Origin: Cerasicoccus sp. TK19100
GTDB taxonomy: Bacteria > Verrucomicrobiota > Verrucomicrobiia > Opitutales > Cerasicoccaceae
Direction of reading: 5' to 3'
NCBI RefSeq assembly: GCF_027257155.1
Contig: NZ_JAPWDU010000007.1
Coordinates: 186,001-250,000 of the forward strand
Length of the DNA stretch: 64,000 nt
Of the stretch, positions 50,688 through 59,256 are shown in pieces. Position 1 is the stretch's first letter. Each line of letters opens with the position of its first letter. A model generated the notes under the pieces. That model was not told where the DNA came from. It was given only the letters and a program-made list of their open reading frames with translations, and made no database searches. Made by a program: the position numbers and the translations under genes.

Positions 50688-51846
50688 TAAGAGATTGCTA
50701 GTGATTATTGGCTGTTTCCCTTTTCCGAGAGGAGAAGCTGCCAGTGTGCGCGTATGCAATTTTGCTCACGCGGTTAGGGAAAGTGGATGGGATGTTGAGG
50801 TGATGACTTATGGTGCCTCTGGGTCGCAGGAAAATTATGAAATAGACGGTGTTCGGTACGTGTCGCTTTTTCCTGCTAATGGCGGAAGATTAGCGAGTCA
50901 GTTGAGTTATTATTGGGTCCCATTCCTACTGGCTAGAAAAATTAAACGGCGTTATCTTGGTCAAAAGAATATTGCCGTGATGATCTACAATGGAGTGGCT
51001 ACCGTAAATTTTCCCATATTCTTAGCTTTTAAGTCACTCGGTGCTTTTGTTTTGGCTGACATTAACGAGTCGCCCTCAAGCTTTACGGGGAGGGGGGGGA
51101 AATTAAGCCCCAATTACTGGAATTTCTGGTTCTCTTATCATTGGGTTGCGCGAAAATTTGATCTAATTGCTGGGATTACGCATTCTATCTGTGATTATTT
51201 TACTCGCTGTGGGCTTAATAGCGTAGTCTATCCTAGTATTGGCAATTTTGCTTCGTTATGCAACCATCACGATGCCAATGATCCAATACAGCTTCTATAT
51301 ATGGGTCGTTTTTTTGACCGAGATCGTCCAGATTGGATGTTTGCTCTGTTGGGGTACCTAAAGCGTAGTGGCGTGTTATTTAAGCTGCATTGCGTGGGAA
51401 GTGAAACTGGAAATGCCTATGAGTCTAAATGCGTTGAGGAGGCTTTTACTAACTATCCCGATCTGCGTGATAATGTGTATTTTTATGGTCGTGTTTCTGA
51501 GTGTGAGTTGTTGAATATTAAGAGAAAAGCCATCGCCGGATTTGTGCTTCGTCGTGATCATGAGTCTGAGCGTACTTCGTTTCCTACGCGTTTGGTTGAG
51601 ATGCTTGAGTTAGGCATTGCTGTGATTACTTCGCCTGTGCCCGATGTTAATTCTTATCTTACCCACGGAAAAGATTCTATAATTTTAGGGATGAAATCCC
51701 TTGATGATGATGCCGCGATGTTGAAGCGCTTTTTTGAATATCCAGACAAGCTTGCTGACTTGGGCAAAGCAGGGTGGCAAACTGGTAAGTTGCATTTCAG
51801 TGCACGGAGTTGCGCCCAGCGTGTCTTGGATGAAATTGTGCTGTGA
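50680..51846 (+). CDS. Glycosyltransferase (GT4-like)
   Basis: About 388 residues from the ATG at 50680 (MSDKRLLVIIG), which overlaps the previous stop by eight bases. GT-B fold: FPFPRGEAASVRVCNFAHAV in the acceptor domain, and LLYMGRFFDRDRPDWMFALL, YFYGRVSECELLNIKRKAIAG and FPTRLVEMLELGIAVITS in the donor domain. The E-x7-E motif is not canonical. A G8 tract at 51092-51099 (about codon 138) keeps the frame; a slip of one either way reaches a stop. Confidence 0.78.
   Translation: MSDKRLLVIIGCFPFPRGEAASVRVCNFAHAVRESGWDVEVMTYGASGSQENYEIDGVRYVSLFPANGGRLASQLSYYWVPFLLARKIKRRYLGQKNIAVMIYNGVATVNFPIFLAFKSLGAFVLADINESPSSFTGRGGKLSPNYWNFWFSYHWVARKFDLIAGITHSICDYFTRCGLNSVVYPSIGNFASLCNHHDANDPIQLLYMGRFFDRDRPDWMFALLGYLKRSGVLFKLHCVGSETGNAYESKCVEEAFTNYPDLRDNVYFYGRVSECELLNIKRKAIAGFVLRRDHESERTSFPTRLVEMLELGIAVITSPVPDVNSYLTHGKDSIILGMKSLDDDAAMLKRFFEYPDKLADLGKAGWQTGKLHFSARSCAQRVLDEIVL
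51092..51099 (+). repeat. G8 tract in a glycosyltransferase gene
   Basis: Eight G residues within the codons for GRGGKL. Losing one G gives TAA two codons on; gaining one gives TGA about 20 codons on. Same candidate slippage signal as in the acyltransferase gene. Confidence 0.8.
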
Positions 51847-51888
51847 TTTTGGGCAGTGTTAGTTTGTTTTGATTTTTATTATTATAAA

Positions 51889-52581
51889 ATGAAACTGTTT
51901 CTGCGTAAGTTAATTCGCAATAGTCCTTTTGCGTTCTCTCTCTATTTATCAATAGTTAGGCCACCAGTTAGGGGGCGCATGCCGGACCGTTCGACACAAT
52001 TGCATCTGACTGGTTTTCCTCGTTCTGCAAATACACTTGCTATGCGTATGCTCCATGAATTTTTCCCTGCGCTAGCAATATCCACACACATACACACAAT
52101 CGCTTCACTTAAGCTCGCGCTTAAGTATAATATACCAACTGTCGTTCTGGTCAGAGATCCAGTTAGTACTATTACTTCGCTAGTTGTTATGCGAGCAAAC
52201 GGAGATGCATCGTATGTGTCGACGTTCATTCGGGATTATGTTGACTATAATGAATATGTTGAATCTCATTTGGATTCATTTACAATTTTCTCATTTTATG
52301 AGCTTGTATCAGAGCCCAAAAAGCTTGTTCGTTTGGTGGCCGAGACGGTGCGACTTGATTTTGATGAAACGAATTTCGATAGACGTATGGCGAAAGTTTA
52401 CAAAGTCATGGACATTGCTGAAGATAATCGTGAAGCCCACGTAAGTCAATTGCCTAATGCTGATAAGGAGCGTTTGAAAAAAGAATATGTAAAGTTGGTG
52501 GAGTCGCATCCTCTATTTGAACGTGCCCAAAGGGTATACTCCGTCTTGATGGAGGAAGTCGATTCCTCAAGTAATAACTAG
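51889..52581 (+). CDS. Sulfotransferase-like P-loop protein
   Basis: About 230 residues from the ATG at 51889 (MKLFLRKL); 11 upstream codons are open but unlike the family. The phosphate-binding loop is LTGFPRSANTLAMRML (GFPRSANT at 42-49), and VVLVRDPVSTITSLVVMRA is the 3'-phosphate (PAPS) motif, both of sulfotransferase type. It is shorter than the enzyme at 43144 and has no close resemblance to it, so it probably has a different acceptor. A kinase-like P-loop protein is a weaker alternative. Lies between glycosyltransferases. Confidence 0.75.
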   Translation: MKLFLRKLIRNSPFAFSLYLSIVRPPVRGRMPDRSTQLHLTGFPRSANTLAMRMLHEFFPALAISTHIHTIASLKLALKYNIPTVVLVRDPVSTITSLVVMRANGDASYVSTFIRDYVDYNEYVESHLDSFTIFSFYELVSEPKKLVRLVAETVRLDFDETNFDRRMAKVYKVMDIAEDNREAHVSQLPNADKERLKKEYVKLVESHPLFERAQRVYSVLMEEVDSSSNN

Positions 52582-52661
52582 GGGGTTGCGCAGTGTATAT
52601 GAACAATGAAAACGTTAGCTGATATTTTATTTTTGCACTTTGAATTATCGACTTATCGGTC

Positions 52662-53819
52662 ATGAAGTTTGCTGTTTTAGTTGCTTCTATTTCTAAGCGT
52701 TCGGGCGGCTTTTACTATAGTGTCCCGGCTTTTGCTAGGGCAACGGTGAATGCCTCAGGCGCTAGGGCTGCGCTTTTTGTTAATGGTAATGATTACTCTA
52801 AAGAAGATTGTGACCGATGGTCGCCAATATCCGTTTACCAGTCTCAAATCTTAGGGCCGCGACCATACTCCTTCTCACCGCAAATGGTTCGCCAAGTTGA
52901 AGCGTTTGATCCCGACCTTCTGCATAATCATGGCGTATGGCTTTATAATTCTTACGTAACAGAAAAATGTGGTCGCCGACGCAGAAAGAGATACTTGTTG
53001 AGTGCGCATGGTATGTTGGACAAATGGGCCTTGCAAAATTCGTATTATAAAAAAATTATACCTCGTGTGCTTTATGAAAATAGGCTGATTCTCGAAGCAC
53101 CCTGCATGCATGCATTAAATCTGAACGAGGCGGAATCTTTCCGTGACTATGGCTATCAGGGGCCGATTGCTATAATACCAAATGGAGTTGATCTACCTTT
53201 TGTTAAGCAGGCTGAAAATAGGGCAGCCGATGGTCGGAGATCTGTTGTTTTTCTGGGGCGCATTCACCCCAAAAAAGGGATTGAACATCTCGTCAATGCC
53301 TGGAGTAAAACTTGCCGAGAGGTTCCTGATTTTGCTTCCTCTTGGGTACTGAAAATTGCAGGTTTTGATGATGGTGGTTACTTGAAGCGATGCCAGCAGC
53401 TTATTCACGACTTGAACATTTCTGAATCAGTGAAGGTTCTTGGTTCAGTGTACGGTGACGCGAAGGAAAGGCTTTTAATGGAAACTGAGTGGTTTGTACT
53501 GCCATCCTTCAGTGAAGGTCTTCCAATGGCGGTATTGGAGGCGTGGTCTTATGGCGCTCCGACCTTGATCACTCGCGAATGTAATCTCCCTGAGGGATTT
53601 GAAGCAGGTGCCGCATTGGAAATAAGGCCTGAAGTTGATAGTATTGCTCAGGCGCTGCTCGTTATCCATAACATGCCCTCGATGGGACGTGCGCAAATGA
53701 GCAATTCCGCGAAGCGGCTTGTTGCTCAGAATTTTACATGGGATCGACAAGGTGAACGAATGGCTTCTGTTTATCAATGGTTGTTAGGTGGAACAAGGCC
53801 TAGCTGTGTTCATGGCTGA
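52662..53819 (+). CDS. Glycosyltransferase family 4
   Basis: 385 residues, GT-B. The donor domain reads SVVFLGRIHPKKGIEHLVNAW, KVLGSVYGDAKERLLMETEW and VLPSFSEGLPMAVLEAWSYGAPTL (E-x7-E). The N-terminal domain includes DLLHNHGVWLYNSYVTEK and SAHGMLDKWALQNSYYKK, common in capsule and EPS GT4 enzymes. Preceded by an 80-base gap. Its stop overlaps the next gene by eight bases. Confidence 0.9.
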   Translation: MKFAVLVASISKRSGGFYYSVPAFARATVNASGARAALFVNGNDYSKEDCDRWSPISVYQSQILGPRPYSFSPQMVRQVEAFDPDLLHNHGVWLYNSYVTEKCGRRRRKRYLLSAHGMLDKWALQNSYYKKIIPRVLYENRLILEAPCMHALNLNEAESFRDYGYQGPIAIIPNGVDLPFVKQAENRAADGRRSVVFLGRIHPKKGIEHLVNAWSKTCREVPDFASSWVLKIAGFDDGGYLKRCQQLIHDLNISESVKVLGSVYGDAKERLLMETEWFVLPSFSEGLPMAVLEAWSYGAPTLITRECNLPEGFEAGAALEIRPEVDSIAQALLVIHNMPSMGRAQMSNSAKRLVAQNFTWDRQGERMASVYQWLLGGTRPSCVHG

Positions 53820-55062
53820 TGAATTACACATATTGTTTAATACTGGTGCTTATCCACCGGCCCGTTGCGGCGGGGGGCCAATCAAGAGTGTCTCTGCTTT
53901 GGCGAAAAAACTCGTGCAACGTGGGTGTCGCGTCACTGTTGCCGCCATTAATTGTGATGGCGACGAGGTCTTGGATGTGCCGATCGCACGGCCTGTTCGG
54001 CGCGATGGCGTAGATGTTTTATATTTCGATACTGCGCGCTGTTGGTGGCAGGGGTTGCCGCTGAACGCTTTGCAGAAAGCATCTGTATTTAGAATGACAG
54101 ATAATTGGCATCAGTGGATCTGGCAATGTGGCGGAGAGTTTGACGTCATTAACAGTCAGCTTGGTTTCCTGGCAAGTAATCCTCAAGCTTCACTTGTAGC
54201 CAAATCTTCTAGTTCCCTTTATTTTTATCATCAGCGCGGTAACCTTGATCCTCGGCGTTTTGGACGTCGTGCATGGTTGAAGAAATTGTTCATTACATTG
54301 TGTGAGCAAAAGATTCTAAAGCGTGCTGATGCTCTAATAGCGCTTTCGCAAAGAGAGGCCGATGTTTATCGTTCGTTAAGGCCTAACGCTCGAATTGCCC
54401 ATATTCCAAATGGGGTAGACGTTGAGGCTTGGCGAGTTCCCGCAGAACCCAGTGGATCGCTAAAGCAAGACTTGCAACGTCTTGCTGCTGGTCCAATGGT
54501 TGTTTGGTTGAATCGCTACGATAGCCGTAAGGGACCAGACATATTTATTGATTCGATTCACCGCGCGCGGCAGGAGGGAATATTAGTTAATGGCCTAATG
54601 GCCGGTCCGGACGCGACTGGCATGTTACCGCAGATCCAAGCGCGTATTCATACTCTTGGTCTAGGTGATTTTCTCATTGCGCGATCTGGCCTAGAGGGCG
54701 CTGACCTGCGCGCTGTGTTGCATGCCTCATCAATTTATGCGCTGCCGACCTCGGGTGAAGGGTTCTCGATGGGCCTATTGGAGGCGATGGCAGCTGGCTC
54801 GTTCGTGGTTACGACGCCCGAAGCGAATTTTCCCGAGTTGGAGCTGCACCATGCGGGTTTAGTTGTTGACTGCTCGGCTGAATCATTTAAAAATGCTTAT
54901 TCTCATATATTGAGCAAACCGCATTTTGCTGAAGCCACCCGGAATAATGCTCGTGCCCTTGTGGGTGAGCAGTTTAATTGGGATGCTGTTGTTGATCGCT
55001 ATCTTGCCTTAGTTCGCGAACTGAGGGCACTTCGGGCAATGAAACTCATTTGTGACCGATGA
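53812..55062 (+). CDS. Glycosyltransferase family 4
   Basis: About 416 residues from the ATG at 53812 (MADELHILFN), overlapping the previous gene by eight bases. The acceptor side includes ARCGGGPIKSVSALAKKLVQRG. The donor side has VVWLNRYDSRKGPDIFIDSI, then ALPTSGEGFSMGLLEAMAAGSFVV with the E-x7-E motif. It resembles the preceding enzyme in layout but not closely in sequence. Donor sugar unknown. A G6 run occurs near codon 20. Confidence 0.9.
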   Translation: MADELHILFNTGAYPPARCGGGPIKSVSALAKKLVQRGCRVTVAAINCDGDEVLDVPIARPVRRDGVDVLYFDTARCWWQGLPLNALQKASVFRMTDNWHQWIWQCGGEFDVINSQLGFLASNPQASLVAKSSSSLYFYHQRGNLDPRRFGRRAWLKKLFITLCEQKILKRADALIALSQREADVYRSLRPNARIAHIPNGVDVEAWRVPAEPSGSLKQDLQRLAAGPMVVWLNRYDSRKGPDIFIDSIHRARQEGILVNGLMAGPDATGMLPQIQARIHTLGLGDFLIARSGLEGADLRAVLHASSIYALPTSGEGFSMGLLEAMAAGSFVVTTPEANFPELELHHAGLVVDCSAESFKNAYSHILSKPHFAEATRNNARALVGEQFNWDAVVDRYLALVRELRALRAMKLICDR

Positions 55063-55070
55063 AATGAATT

Positions 55071-55625
55071 ATGACGCAGCTCAATATTAAGGCAAACCGC
55101 AAGGCGGTTAAATATAGCAAGCGTATACTGGCTGCTAGGCTTTGTTGGGGTTTATGTCGTTGTTTTTTTCGTTGTTCACCACGTGTTGCTTACGGGTTTC
55201 GTAACTCTCTTCTGCGGCTTTTCGGAGCAAAAGTAGGTCAAGATGTGCGGATCCATCCAACAGCCGTCATTCAATTTCCTTGGAATTTAGCTATAGGCGA
55301 TTATTCATCTATCGGTGATAGTGCATACATTTACAATCTGGGTTTTATTAATATTGGGCGGCGTTCTACCGTTTCCCAATTTGCGCACCTTTGCGCAGGT
55401 ACTCATGATTTTACTGATCCCACCATGCCGTTGCTGTGTCCACCTATCTCTGTAGGCGATGACGCATGGCTTTGCGCAGAAACTTTTATTGGTCCGTCTG
55501 TTATTATAGGAAATGGCGCAGTGGTTGGAGCGCGATCGGTTGTGGTTAAAGATGTGCCTCCCTGGAAGGTCGTAATAGGCAATCCGGCTAGAATCATAAA
55601 AGATCGTAATTTATTCAGTGAGTGA
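55071..55625 (+). CDS. WcaF-like sugar O-acetyltransferase
   Basis: 184 residues. YGFRNSLLRLFGAKVGQDVRIH is the characteristic start of colanic-acid WcaF-type acetyltransferases, then hexapeptide repeats IGDYSSIGDSAYIYNLGFINIG and VGDDAWLCAETFIGPSVIIG. The catalytic His is in LCAGTHDFTDP, and the C terminus VVIGNPARIIKDR is conserved. It should O-acetylate a sugar of the glycan using acetyl-CoA in the cytoplasm. Confidence 0.88.
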   Translation: MTQLNIKANRKAVKYSKRILAARLCWGLCRCFFRCSPRVAYGFRNSLLRLFGAKVGQDVRIHPTAVIQFPWNLAIGDYSSIGDSAYIYNLGFINIGRRSTVSQFAHLCAGTHDFTDPTMPLLCPPISVGDDAWLCAETFIGPSVIIGNGAVVGARSVVVKDVPPWKVVIGNPARIIKDRNLFSE

Positions 55626-55717
55626 TCTCAAAATATAATCTAAGCTACGTATCTGTGCGTTGATTTATTATACCCCTTTGGACTGTCTGGGGTCGATCCG
55701 GTTTTTATTAGTTTACT

Positions 55718-56551
55718 ATGTGCGGCTTTTCAATTGTCATACTCACGCTAAACGAGGAAATTAACATAAGGGCGTGCATTGAGTCCGTTCCTTGGTGTGA
55801 TGACATCGTAGTCCTAGATTCTTGCAGCACTGATCGCACGGTAGATATTGCTAAAGAATGTGGGGCTAGGGTGTATCAAAACAAATTTGAAGATTTTGGG
55901 CAACAGCGCAATTTCGCATTGGATTTTATTGACTTTAAATATGACTGGCTTTTCCACCTCGACGCGGATGAGAGATTTAATGATATGTTGAAGCGCGAGT
56001 GTGAAACCAAGATTGCATTGAATTTGCACAGTGCTTACTGGGTCCCGAATCGAATCATCTTTCTTGGTAAATGGATACCGCGTTGCACGCAATACCCCTA
56101 CCCACAGGTGCGTCTTATAAAAATTGGTGAGGTTCGCTTTGCCAAAGCTGGTCATGGCCAGAAGGAAGATCAAGTTTTGCGTGGCATTGGTAGCATAGAT
56201 ACTCCATATGATCATTACAATTTTTCCAAAGGGATTAACGCGTGGTTGGAGAAGCACATTCATTATGCAAGTGAAGAGGCAGAGCTTTCTATTTCGCTCG
56301 CTCGGCAGCCTTTCAAATGGAAAGAAATTTTTAGTGCTAATCCTTTAATTCGTCGCCGAGCTCAGAAGCGCCTGCACGTCGTTCTTCCTTTTCGCTGGCT
56401 CTGTAAGTTTCTCTACTTGTATGTGTTGCGTATGGGTTTTCTAGATGGCGTTGTTGGATTTAATTATTGTATGATGATAATGTTTTACGATTTTTTAATC
56501 ACTTTGAAAATTAAAGAGCTTAGGCGTAAACGGGATAATCTACCGATTTGA
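55718..56551 (+). CDS. Glycosyltransferase family 2 (WaaE/KdtX-like)
   Basis: 277 residues. The GT2 start is FSIVILTLNEEINIRACIESV, followed by DDIVVLDSCSTDRTVDIAKECGA and WLFHLDADERF with the Asp-x-Asp metal motif. GQQRNFALDF and the lysine-rich LPS-type C-terminal part fit the WaaE/KdtX group, which adds glucose to heptose of the LPS core. Placement in the O-unit cluster leaves other beta-linkages open. The stop overlaps the possible TTG start of the next gene. Confidence 0.86.
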   Translation: MCGFSIVILTLNEEINIRACIESVPWCDDIVVLDSCSTDRTVDIAKECGARVYQNKFEDFGQQRNFALDFIDFKYDWLFHLDADERFNDMLKRECETKIALNLHSAYWVPNRIIFLGKWIPRCTQYPYPQVRLIKIGEVRFAKAGHGQKEDQVLRGIGSIDTPYDHYNFSKGINAWLEKHIHYASEEAELSISLARQPFKWKEIFSANPLIRRRAQKRLHVVLPFRWLCKFLYLYVLRMGFLDGVVGFNYCMMIMFYDFLITLKIKELRRKRDNLPI

Positions 56552-56556
56552 AGTTG

Positions 56557-57768
56557 ATGCGAATCTGGATCATTAACCCTTACGATAACATTCCAGGTGA
56601 AGGGGCTAAACAACGCTATTGGACTCTCAGTGAAACCCTTTCATTACGGGAGCATGATGTGACTTGGTGGAGTTCGGTTTGGAGCCACCGCCGGAAGGCT
56701 AAGCGCACGGTAGACAAATGTGCTTTAAGGCAAGCTGGGAATTTTGAACTTCGATTAGTGGATGTACCTGCCTACTTTCAGAACGTAGGCTTAGCGCGAT
56801 CACGAAATCATCGAATTTTTGCACGGAACCTTGAGCACCAAGGGAATGCCTTGTTCGAAAGGGATGCGCCGGATGTAGTCCTATTTAGCTGGCCGCCAAT
56901 GGACACGGGGCGGGTTGCTTTAACTTGGAAAAAGAGATATGGCTGTAGAGTAGTCATTGATGTGATGGATGCTTGGCCTGATAATTTCATGTTGCTGGCT
57001 CCACGAATCCCGGGAGCCCGCTCTGCGCTCCGTCTTGCCTTAAATACATATTATGCCAAAACGCGTAAGGTCTACGCTTCCGTAGATGCGATATCGGCCC
57101 AGTCTTTGGCATTCGCTGAATGGGCTAAGCTAAAGGGGGCGAAGGGGCAGCCGCATGTTTGCTATCTTGGTGCCTCATCGCTGCGTGTTCAGCCTCGTAA
57201 GTCAGCTGATAATTCGCCTCCGCGCTTGTTGTATTTAGGGGCGATGGGGCGGGTGTATGACCTCAAAACTCTGGTTATGGCCGTGGAGCGACTTTACCAC
57301 AAGGATGGTATTCCCGTTGAATTGGACCTAGCTGGTCAAGGGGAGCAGGAAGCAGACCTCAGGGCACTTGTGAGATCTCTTAAGCTCGAAAGTCAAATCC
57401 GATTTCATGGATATCTCGAAGGGGAAGGCTTGAGCAAATTGCTGGAGCGCGCTGATATTGGCATCATTCCGATGCGTCCAGAATCTTTGGTTGCAGTTCC
57501 CTACAAAGCAGGCGAGTACCTAGCGGCGGGATTGGCGGTAATTAATAGCTTGCCTGGTGAAATGGCAGCTTTGATTGATGAATATCAATGTGGCAGTCAC
57601 TACACCTGCGGAGATGTGTGTGGCCTTGTCTCTGTCTTGCGCTGCTATTGCAATGATCGTAGCCGTATGAAGGGGGAAGGCCGTAATGGACTTCGATTAT
57701 TCGAGACGCATTTTAATCGTTCCGTAACCTATAAGCGATGGGCTGAATGGCTTGAAGGAGTGATGTGA
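56557..57768 (+). CDS. Glycosyltransferase family 4
   Basis: About 403 residues from the ATG at 56557 (MRIWIINPYDNIPGEGAKQR); a TTG at 56548 would add three. The acceptor side PYDNIPGEGAKQRYWTLSETL is seen in EPS glycosyltransferases, and the donor side has RLLYLGAMGRVYDLKTLVMAV and IRFHGYLEGEGLSKLLERAD. IPMRPESLVAVPYKAGEYLAAGL takes the E-x7-E place. A possible 42-codon frame begins in its stop codon. Confidence 0.86.
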   Translation: MRIWIINPYDNIPGEGAKQRYWTLSETLSLREHDVTWWSSVWSHRRKAKRTVDKCALRQAGNFELRLVDVPAYFQNVGLARSRNHRIFARNLEHQGNALFERDAPDVVLFSWPPMDTGRVALTWKKRYGCRVVIDVMDAWPDNFMLLAPRIPGARSALRLALNTYYAKTRKVYASVDAISAQSLAFAEWAKLKGAKGQPHVCYLGASSLRVQPRKSADNSPPRLLYLGAMGRVYDLKTLVMAVERLYHKDGIPVELDLAGQGEQEADLRALVRSLKLESQIRFHGYLEGEGLSKLLERADIGIIPMRPESLVAVPYKAGEYLAAGLAVINSLPGEMAALIDEYQCGSHYTCGDVCGLVSVLRCYCNDRSRMKGEGRNGLRLFETHFNRSVTYKRWAEWLEGVM

Positions 57769-57893
57769 ATACTGGTATTAGTAATCACGAAGCTGTTACT
57801 AGTTCTAGAGCTCTGGGAGATGTGCAACAGTCGAACTATTATTCTCAGTTAAAATCAAATATTTCTTGGGCGATATTATTATTATTATTATGA
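57765..57893 (+). pseudogene. Short coupled frame, possible truncated flippase start
   Basis: A GTG that overlaps the preceding stop (GTGA) opens 42 codons ending in five TTA codons and TGA. The segment QLKSNISWAILLLLL recalls how some Wzx flippases begin (…NISW…). Downstream the reading is lost in all frames. The TTA/ATT triplet run (about 57875-57890) and AT-rich DNA fill the rest of the 379-base gap to 58148, where no other gene is seen. It may be a decayed gene edge left by cassette exchange; the identity is a weak guess. Confidence 0.25.
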
Positions 57894-58147
57894 CTATGTT
57901 CAACTATTCTTAGGAACGTGTTTATCGGTTGCGTTGTTTTTTTAAATTAGTCGATTCATTTTATACTAAGAATGTCTATTTATCCCATCTTACCTGTTTG
58001 CGATTTAGGGAAATTCGACTTTGTTGGGCATGGCCAGTGGCTATTCATATTAGTCACAAAAAGATGCGCTTGATGCAAGTCATTGGGAATGACTGATCTG
58101 GCCTGTAGTGAGTTTGCGTGCACAGCACAGCATCTCCGGAAAATAGA

Positions 58148-59134
58148 ATGAAAGTCACCTTTTACTATAGAAAACAAGGGTGTGCGTTCAGCATCGAACA
58201 GGTGTTTTCAGATGTGCGGGTGGCGCTGCCGTCTGAGATCGAGCAGAATGCGTATTTTTGTCGTCATCGTGTTGCGTCGCCACGCGCGATGTGGGAGAAT
58301 TGCCAGAGAGCCAAAAAGCATCGGGGCGATATTAACCACATTACTGGGGAGGTGCATTATTTGGCGCTAACTTTACCTCGTCGGGGATTGGTTTTGACGA
58401 TTCATGACACTGGAGACACCAATGCATTTACGGGCTGGAAGAAGCGACTCTTCGAATATTTGTGGTATTCTGGGCCGATCAAGCGAGCCAGCGCGGTGAC
58501 TTTTATATCGGATGCCACCCGTCAAGCGGTTGAGAGGATGATTGGGCGGAAAATTTCGCATGCGGAAGTTATTCCTGATCCCGTATCACCCGCTTTTAAA
58601 TTTTCACCTAAGCCATTTCCCATTAGTACACCACGAATTTTATGCCTTGGGACAAAGGTTAATAAAAATTTGGAGCGCTTGGCGATGGCTCTCTCTGGAT
58701 TAGACATCGAGCTGCGATTGATTGGTGAGCCAAATCAGCAGCAGTTAAAAGTATTGGAAATAAACGGCGTCAAGTTTACGACAGCATGTAATTTAACAAC
58801 CGAGGAAATTGTTCAGGAATACATGTGCGCGGACATCGTCGGGCTAGTTTCAACTTTTGAAGGCTTTGGGCTTCCTATTATTGAGGGGCAAGCAATCGGG
58901 CGGCCGGTGATTACTTCTAATATCGCGCCAATGACGGACACGGCGGGTAAGGGGGCATGTCTAGTCGATCCTTTTGATGTGGCTTCTATACGCGGTGGAG
59001 TTGAGCGCTTGATCAAAGACCCCACTTGGCGCGCCTCGCTCATTGAAAATGGTCGTGCCAATGCTCAGCGTTATTCGGCTGAGGCTATTGCACACCGTTA
59101 TGCTTCACTCTACACGCGGTTGGTCAAATCATAG
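58148..59134 (+). CDS. Glycosyltransferase family 4
   Basis: About 328 residues from the ATG at 58148 (MKVTFYYRKQGCAFSIEQVF). It is a compact GT-B: the acceptor side has HITGEVHYLALTLPRRGLVLTIHD, the donor side has RILCLGTKVNKNLERLAMAL and VGLVSTFEGFGLPIIEGQAIGRPVI with the E-x7-E motif. GT4 enzymes of this short kind are common mannosyltransferases, but the donor is not provable. GC content is rising again here, so it may belong to the older part of the locus. Confidence 0.88.
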   Translation: MKVTFYYRKQGCAFSIEQVFSDVRVALPSEIEQNAYFCRHRVASPRAMWENCQRAKKHRGDINHITGEVHYLALTLPRRGLVLTIHDTGDTNAFTGWKKRLFEYLWYSGPIKRASAVTFISDATRQAVERMIGRKISHAEVIPDPVSPAFKFSPKPFPISTPRILCLGTKVNKNLERLAMALSGLDIELRLIGEPNQQQLKVLEINGVKFTTACNLTTEEIVQEYMCADIVGLVSTFEGFGLPIIEGQAIGRPVITSNIAPMTDTAGKGACLVDPFDVASIRGGVERLIKDPTWRASLIENGRANAQRYSAEAIAHRYASLYTRLVKS

Positions 59135-59256
59135 GTAATGGTTCGCGGCGTTATGCTCTTTGCCGGGCATATTTCATTATCAGCATTCTAGGATATCAAG
59201 CGACGATAATGTCAGTAGGCAATTACTATGCCTCTCGATATTAATCCTTCTCACTA

